17,651 nucleotides of DNA from Acidobacteriaceae bacterium (GTDB lineage: Bacteria > Acidobacteriota > Vicinamibacteria > Vicinamibacterales > CAVVIG01), in assembly GCA_031274845.1 (NCBI GenBank), contig JAISPN010000283.1, forward strand, positions 1 to 17,651, written 5' to 3'. Every line of letters starts with the position of its first letter. Position 1 is the stretch's first letter. Positions 15,518 to 17,651 of the stretch are shown here, one piece after another. The position numbers and the translations under genes were made by a program. The notes under the pieces were generated by a model. That model was not told the DNA's origin, made no database searches, and saw only the letters and a program-made list of their open reading frames with translations.

Positions 15518-15748
15518 GTGCAAAAACGTCTACATCGCTACGAAGAAACCATCGGAGGACGCGCCTATCTCATCGAAGTCGCGGCGGTCGAACTGGACCG
15601 GTGGCGCGCCTGTCTCGCCTGCACGCCAGGCGTGCCAACCGCGCTGATGCCGTTCTACGGACCGACACCGGACGAGGCCGCGCAACAACTCCGCTCGTGG
15701 CTCGAACGCGCGCATCAGCGCGCCGTCCGGCCGGCACGCCGTCTCTAA
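15518..15748 (+). CDS. small conserved-looking protein, unknown function
   Basis: 76 aa from a GTG, with GGA about 6 bases upstream. Features seen: an N-terminal beta-like stretch GRAYLIEVAAVELDRWRACL, a central PGVPTALMPFYGPTPDEAA, then an amphipathic helix QQLRSWLERAHQRA and a basic tail RPARRL. The TPDEAAQQLRSWL segment resembles the end of small HicB-like or other antitoxin-type folds, but the match is too weak for a name. I do not recognise the family. It has a plausible promoter of its own, stands alone, and ends 26 bp before the exported hydrolase gene. Third-position GC is high and the protein composition is normal, so I consider it real. Confidence 0.65.
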   Translation: MQKRLHRYEETIGGRAYLIEVAAVELDRWRACLACTPGVPTALMPFYGPTPDEAAQQLRSWLERAHQRAVRPARRL

Positions 15749-15762
15749 AACCGCTTCAGCGA

Positions 15763-15768
15763 TAAAAT
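15763..15768 (+). promoter_or_regulatory. -10 box giving a leaderless hydrolase mRNA
   Basis: TAAAAT (5 of 6 matches) ends exactly 7 bases before the ATG at 15775, so the predicted transcription start is the A of the start codon. There is no Shine-Dalgarno sequence. No good -35 is seen 16-18 bases upstream. Confidence 0.45.
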
Positions 15769-15774
15769 CGCCAG

Positions 15775-16824
15775 ATGATTGACCGTCGGCGTGGAGCGGC
15801 ACGCTCCCGGCTGCTGCTCACGCTTGTCGCGGGGCTCGCGCTCGGGGTTTCGCCACGCGGTCAGAGCGTGACGCCAGTCGCGCCAGTGCTCACCGTCACG
15901 CCGGACACATCACGCCCCGACTTTGCCCGTCAGCTTCGCGATCAGGCCGACACCGATCGCCACTGGGCGGAGGCGAGCGACGGCTTCATGCGGATGGAGA
16001 AGATCACCTACCGCAGTTCGCTGGGCGATCTCGACATCCCGGCGTTCGTGTTCCAGCCGCTCACCGACGCCGCGCCACAGAGCCGCGCCGCGCTCGTGTG
16101 GGTCCACGAAAACATTCGCGGTCACGTCTACGAGCATTACATTCCGTACATCCGCGACGCGGTCGCCCGCGGCCTCGTCGTCATCGCGCCTGAATATCGC
16201 GGGAGCATCGGGTACGGCCGTCGGTTTTACAACGCCATCGACTACGGCGGCGCGGAAGTCGACGATGTGGTGACGGCGGCACGCGTGGTGGCGGAGCGGT
16301 ATCCGAGCGTCGATCCGGCGCGCGTCGGCATCATCGGATGGAGCCACGGCGGACTCATCACGCTCCTGGCGATCTTTCGAAACCCCACGACATTCCACGC
16401 GGCGGCGGCGATGGTGCCGGTGACGAATCTCTTCCACCGCCTTGCGCGCAAGGGCGTCGAACTTCAGCGCCGCGAGATCGATCCGCAGAACCGCTTCGGC
16501 GGCTCGCCGTCCGAGAAACCGGACGTCTACGAGGCGCGCTCGCCGCTCTTCCACGTCGACCAACTGCAGATCCCGCTGCTCGTCCACGTCGCCGACAACG
16601 ATCAGGATGTGGAGTTTGACGAAGCGGTCCAGTTGGTGGACGCGCTGCACGCGCGCAAACCGGCGCTCGCCGACGTCAAGGTCTACCACAACCCGACCGG
16701 CGGTCACATGTTCGATCGCCTCGTCACACCGCAAGGCGTGCCCGAAAACTCACCGGAACAACGCGACTCCTGGTCGCGCGTGTGGCAGTTCTTCGACGAC
16801 ACGCTCGCCCTCTCGCCTCAGTGA
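15775..16824 (+). CDS. exported alpha/beta serine hydrolase, prolyl oligopeptidase (S9)-like
   Basis: 349 aa. The N-terminus has a basic stretch (RRRGAARSR) and a hydrophobic core (LLLTLVAGLALGV), a likely signal peptide ending before residue 30, so the enzyme is probably periplasmic or secreted. The catalytic domain shows ALVWVHENIRGH (oxyanion region), APEYRGSIGYGRRFY, which is typical of S9/acylaminoacyl-peptidase-like enzymes, the elbow IIGWSHGGL with nucleophile Ser190, VADNDQDV (candidate Asp274 or Asp276) and NPTGGHMFD (His311). No beta-propeller precedes it, so it is a stand-alone hydrolase domain, perhaps a peptidase or esterase (dienelactone hydrolase-like alternatives are possible). 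Its start is fixed by a -10 box 7 bases upstream. The tRNA gene follows 76 bp downstream. Confidence 0.88.
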   Translation: MIDRRRGAARSRLLLTLVAGLALGVSPRGQSVTPVAPVLTVTPDTSRPDFARQLRDQADTDRHWAEASDGFMRMEKITYRSSLGDLDIPAFVFQPLTDAAPQSRAALVWVHENIRGHVYEHYIPYIRDAVARGLVVIAPEYRGSIGYGRRFYNAIDYGGAEVDDVVTAARVVAERYPSVDPARVGIIGWSHGGLITLLAIFRNPTTFHAAAAMVPVTNLFHRLARKGVELQRREIDPQNRFGGSPSEKPDVYEARSPLFHVDQLQIPLLVHVADNDQDVEFDEAVQLVDALHARKPALADVKVYHNPTGGHMFDRLVTPQGVPENSPEQRDSWSRVWQFFDDTLALSPQ

Positions 16825-16850
16825 TTACATGACCACGAACGGCCGCATTC

Positions 16851-16879
16851 TCGACAAGCGGACCGCCGCACCGTAGAAT
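16851..16879 (+). promoter_or_regulatory. promoter of tRNA-Ala
   Basis: TCGACA (16851-16856, 5 of 6 matches to the -35), a 17-base spacer and TAGAAT (16874-16879, 5 of 6 to the -10). The tRNA 5' end is 22 bases further on, leaving a short 5' leader for RNase P to remove. Confidence 0.7.
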
Positions 16880-16900
16880 AAAGATCCTTCCCCAACACGT

Positions 16901-16976
16901 GGGCCTGTAGCGCAGCTGGGAGCGCGCATGAATGGCATTCATGAGGTCACCGGTTCGATCCCGGTCAGGTCCACCA
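16901..16976 (+). tRNA. tRNA-Ala (anticodon GGC)
   Basis: A complete cloverleaf of 76 nt. The acceptor stem GGGCCTG pairs with CAGGTCC and contains the G3.U70 pair that marks alanine tRNAs. D stem GCGC/GCGC with loop AGCTGGGA; anticodon stem CATGA/TCATG with loop ATGGCAT, giving anticodon GGC at positions 34-36 (reads GCC and GCU); variable loop AGGTC; T stem ACCGG/CCGGT with loop TTCGATC. A73 is followed by an encoded CCA at 16974-16976. A good promoter lies upstream. Directly downstream is a DUF4258/DUF2283 pair, and tRNA 3' ends are common integration sites, but I find no repeat of the tRNA end within the window. Confidence 0.97.
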
Positions 16977-17019
16977 CTTTTTCATTCGCCATTTCGATTT
17001 CCCGTACGTCACTGAAGCG

Positions 17020-17277
17020 ATGCCGACCTTTCCGAAGTGGTGGCACTGGAATCTTTCATTCACAGGACACGCAGAACTGCGCATGGAACAGCGGGGCGTG
17101 ACCGAGGTGGAGGTCCGCGCTATGCTGGAACACGCTTCAGGATTTGAAACCAACGTCGTGGAAGGTAGATTCATGATCCACGTCCGACGCGGGCAACATC
17201 CATGGATCGTGATCGTCGAGCCAGACGCCGAAGCTGACGTGCTCGTCGTCGTGACTGTTTACGAGGTGTCCCAATGA
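17020..17277 (+). CDS. DUF4258 family protein (RelE-like fold, putative toxin)
   Basis: 85 aa. The family signature is visible: SFTGHAELRMEQRGVTEVEVRAML (an HA-x2-RM-x2-RG motif with His17 and Arg21), then a beta-rich half with VEGRFMIHV, WIVIVEPDAEADVLVVVTVYEV. DUF4258 proteins are small and have a predicted RelE/mRNA-interferase-like fold; many lie beside a DUF2283 or an antitoxin gene, which is also the case here. Toxic activity is not shown by the sequence. The ATG at 17020 has only a weak GAAG upstream. It overlaps the next gene by 4 bp (ATGA). It starts 43 bp after the tRNA. No unusual base composition was noted. Confidence 0.82.
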   Translation: MPTFPKWWHWNLSFTGHAELRMEQRGVTEVEVRAMLEHASGFETNVVEGRFMIHVRRGQHPWIVIVEPDAEADVLVVVTVYEVSQ

Positions 17278-17546
17278 CGGAACGCTCGCTGCAGGTGACG
17301 TATCGGAAAGGCCGGACATGTGCCGCCTATCTGCACCTCTCGCACCGCACCGGAGAGAAGAGCGTGCGGACCGTGGCCTCGGCAGATGGACTGCTGATCG
17401 TTGACTACTCCACGTCGGGCCACCCCTTGGGCATCGAGATCACGGCGCCACAGGCCGTTCCACTCGATCGCCTCAACCAACTCCTCGTGGAGCTTGGAGA
17501 GGTGCCTCTTGCAGCGCAGGACTACATGCCCGCGCGAGCGGCATAG
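17274..17546 (+). CDS. DUF2283 family protein (putative partner of DUF4258)
   Basis: 90 aa. DUF2283 proteins are short and begin with a beta strand of YD-x-ALYL type followed by a central DG-x-VDY-x-G-x-x-GIEI motif. Here the pattern is VTYRKGRTCAAYLHL, then GLLIVDYSTSGHPLGIEITAP, and a C-terminal helix DRLNQLLVELGEVPL. The ATG overlaps the stop of the DUF4258 gene by 4 bp, so the two are translated together. This pairing is common in bacterial genomes and is often suggested to be toxin-antitoxin-like; an antitoxin role here is inference. The gene ends about 105 bp before the right edge of the window. Confidence 0.82.
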   Translation: MTERSLQVTYRKGRTCAAYLHLSHRTGEKSVRTVASADGLLIVDYSTSGHPLGIEITAPQAVPLDRLNQLLVELGEVPLAAQDYMPARAA

Positions 17547-17651
17547 GCCAACAGCTCGTCATCCTGCCGGGCAAAGCGTTGGCTGATGCGATCACCAACG
17601 AATCTGCCGACGGCACGGTCGTGGTTCACGACATCGGCCGTCGGCATGGGT
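17547..17651. other. right edge, unassigned
   Basis: Two frames in opposite strands are open to the edge. The minus-strand frame ends in a TAG at 17522-17524 and reads, near its end, RFARQDDELLAYAARAGM; the plus-strand frame reads QQLVILPGKALADAI but has no start codon. Both have equal third-position GC, so I cannot decide. A convergent gene 3' end on the minus strand, overlapping the DUF2283 gene by 25 nt, is slightly more plausible. Confidence 0.2.

Noticed and set aside
16977..17019. Attachment site for an integrated element at the tRNA 3' end
   Set aside because: No integrase and no second copy of the tRNA end within the window; the right flank is cut off.

Overview
The window is GC-rich and densely packed, with short gaps, frequent 4-bp start/stop overlaps and many GTG starts. 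Gene content (a lysine/DAP-branch operon, Mrp, a paired M16 peptidase, an AddAB-like DNA-end-processing pair) fits a free-living, GC-rich, non-model bacterium. The gene mix and protein style suggest Acidobacteria (Vicinamibacteria-like), but this is inference: no 16S or other marker gene is present.

Layout. (1) 1-3009, minus strand: an aspartate-pathway operon read as leader > asd > lysC > dapB (dapB runs off the left edge). A leader of about 230 nt precedes asd. It holds a -10 box, a short ORF with Thr and Lys codons, two mutually exclusive long pairings and an intrinsic terminator, so it looks like a transcription attenuator or an unrecognised riboswitch. This is the most interesting element. 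(2) 3029-4090, plus strand: a divergent alpha/beta hydrolase. (3) 4137-9293, minus strand: a six-gene cluster read as DnaJ-like zinc-finger protein > membrane protein > Mrp ATPase > M16 peptidase (zinc site present) > M16 partner (zinc site absent) > helical unknown. A good promoter sits almost on the first start codon, implying a nearly leaderless mRNA. (4) 9428-15302, minus strand: addB-like nuclease > addA-like helicase, overlapping by 17 nt, then a 73-aa zinc-ribbon protein with its own promoter. The AddA-like protein ends soon after helicase motif VI and has no nuclease domain, so the AddB-like protein carries the only nuclease of the pair. Three DnaA-box-like 9-mers spaced 11 and 22 bp lie just upstream of addB. 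(5) 15518-17546, plus strand: a small conserved-looking protein, an exported serine hydrolase (S9-like) with a leaderless-type promoter, a complete tRNA-Ala(GGC) with a strong promoter, and directly after it a DUF4258/DUF2283 gene pair resembling a toxin-antitoxin-like module.

How the genes relate: asd, lysC and dapB make successive steps from aspartate toward lysine and diaminopimelate, and the leader is placed to tune them to amino-acid supply. AddB and AddA would process double-strand breaks for recombination. The two M16 proteins probably form one heterodimeric peptidase. No gene-free stretch exceeds 300 bp; the longest (2772-3028, 9256-9427, 15303-15517) are described individually. I saw no CRISPR array, insertion sequence or rRNA.
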